NCBI RefSeq assembly: GCF_013373865.1
Contig: NC_050473.1
Location: 5,343,710 to 5,407,709, forward strand
Source of the DNA: Monomorium pharaonis
Lineage: Eukaryota > Arthropoda > Insecta > Hymenoptera > Formicidae
Direction: 5' to 3'
Length of the DNA stretch: 64,000 nucleotides
A program made the position numbers and the translations under genes. Each line of letters starts with the position of its first letter. The first letter of the stretch is position 1. Under the pieces are notes generated by a model. The model was not told the DNA's origin, searched no databases, and saw nothing but the letters and a program-made list of their open reading frames with translations. Below are positions 62,056 through 64,000 of this stretch, piece by piece.

Positions 62056-64000
62056 TTATGCGGTCGTTGTGGTCACAGATGTTTCTGCAGTTTTCGCAGT
62101 TGCGGACGAATCCTTGGTCGAGCCGCATACAAGGAATGGTAGTTTTTCATTTAACGCTGCTCTATATTTTGGATGACTATAAAATAAAAAACAAAAACAT
62201 GAATGTTATTGTGCGACAAAAAGGTTGTTGGGTCACGATTTCAAGTCTGAAGATTGAGTGTACATATGCACAGAAAAAGGAGTCCAAAATACTAAACTAT
62301 GTTTGGTTTTGCTCTATAGGATCTGAGTCTTATTTAATCGAAATTTGAAGTTGGTTAATTTTTTATTATTTTTGGTCATTTGGCAAAAAAATATAGCGCC
62401 ACAGAAACACAATATAGAAAGTTGAAATAAAGGCTAATTCTAGTAAAATTTTCCAAAGAACATAATGGAATTACTCCAAATCTTCTCTGAGCTCTCCATA
62501 CTCCTTCTCCTATCACACTTAATCTTTAGAATCGAAATTACGCTCCAACAACTTTTTTTATCACACAGTGTGTTAAATAGTAACATAAATTAACAGTAAC
62601 ATATCTTCCCAAGTTCATCAAACTGTGTGGCGAATAAATTTTTGGCTTTAAAGTTTACACAATGAACATTTTGCCATCAAATTATCATAAAATTGGCAAT
62701 TAATTAGCTAAAAATTTAGTATCAAATACTATAGTATCTGTGTCTTGTTGGCAAAGTTTGGGTTATATCTTGACGGCAAATTGTCATCAAAAAGCAAGCG
62801 ACTCAATTGATCAAATTGCTTTTTAATTGCAATTTGACATCAAACTGAATTACGCAGACCTTGGGTTTTTTTATGACAATTTGGCGACTAATATATCATC
62901 AGACCTTGTTCGAAATTTGGTGGCTATTTGCTACCACAATTCGTAAGCACATTTTGTTACATTTTTGCTGACAATTTGTCAATATCATCTTGCATAACAA
63001 AATTTGTGTCTAATGTGATGCCATTTTGCTTACAGACTTTCAGCAAGTATTTGGATATTAAATTATTTTTAGTAAGTTTAACTATCTGGGGAGTTCATAA
63101 GATTAAAAAAAAATTAAAAATACGAGAGGAATATATAACTCATATTATAACGATTGATAACATTTTTTGTAAAAGCTTTAAAAAATAATTATAGTTTTGA
63201 AACAATTTTTACATTATGCTACTATTTTTTAATCTATGCATTCTGTCATTATCATTAAAAAAAATTCTCTTGTTAAGATAAGCGCAGTAACTTGGAACTA
63301 AAACTAAAAGTTTCAAATTCATTATTATTATTCATATTAATTTAGATAATGTCAAAAATTAATACTTGTTTTCTAAGACAAAAATAGAAAAAATAGAAAT
63401 ATATATTCTAATAATTTAGATAAAGATAAGATAAAGGCATTTCTTCATTTAAATAATCTTACGCAAATAACGATGCAAACACTGGAATATATTCAGTAAC
63501 ACTATAGTAAAATTCAATCTATGTACATTATTTCTAAAGAAACAAACAGTTTGTTAGCTTCAAGTTGCTTAAACTTATGTTTAATACTGCCGCGTAAATA
63601 ATTTATTTTTTAAACCGCAATTTATTTTTCTCTTTTCTGAATTTGTGTAGTCCTCTCTCAAGGACTTGTGTATCAATTGTCTCGCAAGATGCAATTTTAT
63701 ATATCTTATTTAAAATTTTAACTGACCTAATTCCATAGACAATTGGATTGTATATGGCGTTTGCCTTTGCAAAGAGAGCTCCCCAAATGGTGAAAAGAGG
63801 ACTCATCTTGTTGCTAGTGAAAATACCAGTATAATTAATAACCAGATATGGCGTCCATGCCATGAACCACAACGAGATGGACATTAAAGCCACCTACAAT
63901 TAAGAAAGCCAATCCTAGTATCTTATCAGATTATTCCTCCGATGCGCTTATTATAATGTAATATATTTATAGCAATTTTAATATATTTCTTTTTTTGTCT
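62056..64000 (-). CDS. Second long-wavelength opsin, partial: last two exons, 5' part beyond the window
   Basis: Paralogue of the opsin at 55718 on the opposite strand. Coding exons in the window: 63727-63893 (55 codons plus 2 nt) and 62056-62176; the upstream intron runs to the right edge. The first encodes VALMSISLWFMAWTPYLVIN and ALFAKANAIYNPIVYG, so TM6, TM7 and the retinal lysine are intact. The last exon gives SHPKYRAALNEKLPFLVCGS and a short Thr-rich tail ending in TAA. Exon boundaries and phases equal those of the first opsin (167 nt, then phase 2), which proves common descent by DNA-level duplication rather than retroposition. The tail differs strongly. The divergence suggests the old hymenopteran LW1/LW2 split rather than a recent copy; I cannot name the class from this part alone. 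No sign of decay. Confidence 0.9.

Noticed and set aside
62025..62348. Plus-strand 107-codon frame
   Set aside because: Antisense to the last exon of the second LW opsin, which explains the open reading.
62630..63060. Repeated CAATTTG/ATCAAA words as a tandem repeat in opsin 2 intron
   Set aside because: Spacing is irregular and the words are short, so I cannot separate it from AT-rich background.

Overview
The window is AT-rich insect nuclear DNA and reads as an aculeate hymenopteran, most likely an ant. The best evidence is a complete long-wavelength opsin whose whole length follows the ant LW-opsin pattern. All genes are eukaryotic. Six of the eight models have introns throughout with GT-AG boundaries, one (SLD5) is a single exon, and one opsin is cut by the window edge. 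I joined the exons by hand, and every junction keeps reading frame.

Layout from left to right. Positions 522-5682 (-): SUCLA2, beta subunit of mitochondrial ADP-forming succinyl-CoA ligase, 7 exons. 7600-15565 (-): a UIF/FYTTD1-like mRNA-export adaptor in 5 exons, with its UAP56-binding motif split by a 5.1 kb first intron. 16850-25895 (+): LRGUK, leucine-rich repeats plus a guanylate-kinase-like domain, 12 exons. 26571-32818 (-): DZIP1/Iguana, a ciliary zinc-finger coiled-coil protein, 8 exons, convergent with LRGUK. 32819-37520: a gene-free stretch packed with short inverted-repeat transposons and a dead THAP-type fragment. 37521-50821 (+): ABCC4/MRP4-type ABC transporter, 18 exons. 52179-52829 (-): SLD5/GINS4, intronless. 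55718-60044 (+): a complete LW opsin of 377 aa. 62056-64000 (-): the last two exons of a second LW opsin, pointing at the first one tail to tail and running off the right edge.

The genes form no operon-like unit. Two local relations look meaningful. LRGUK and DZIP1 both belong to cilium, basal-body or sperm biology and end about 0.7 kb apart. The two LW opsins are an inverted tail-to-tail duplicate pair 2 kb apart.

Small non-autonomous DNA transposons are the other main content. They include three nearly identical PIF/Harbinger-like copies just upstream of LRGUK, two of them exact reverse complements, a TIR element holding a tRNA-like segment, TA-flanked mariner-like elements, and a 1.3 kb TIR element in the UIF-like intron. 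I found no CRISPR array, rRNA or intact tRNA gene. The clearest unusual biology is the LRGUK guanylate-kinase domain, which has a broken P-loop and an insertion of about 190 residues.
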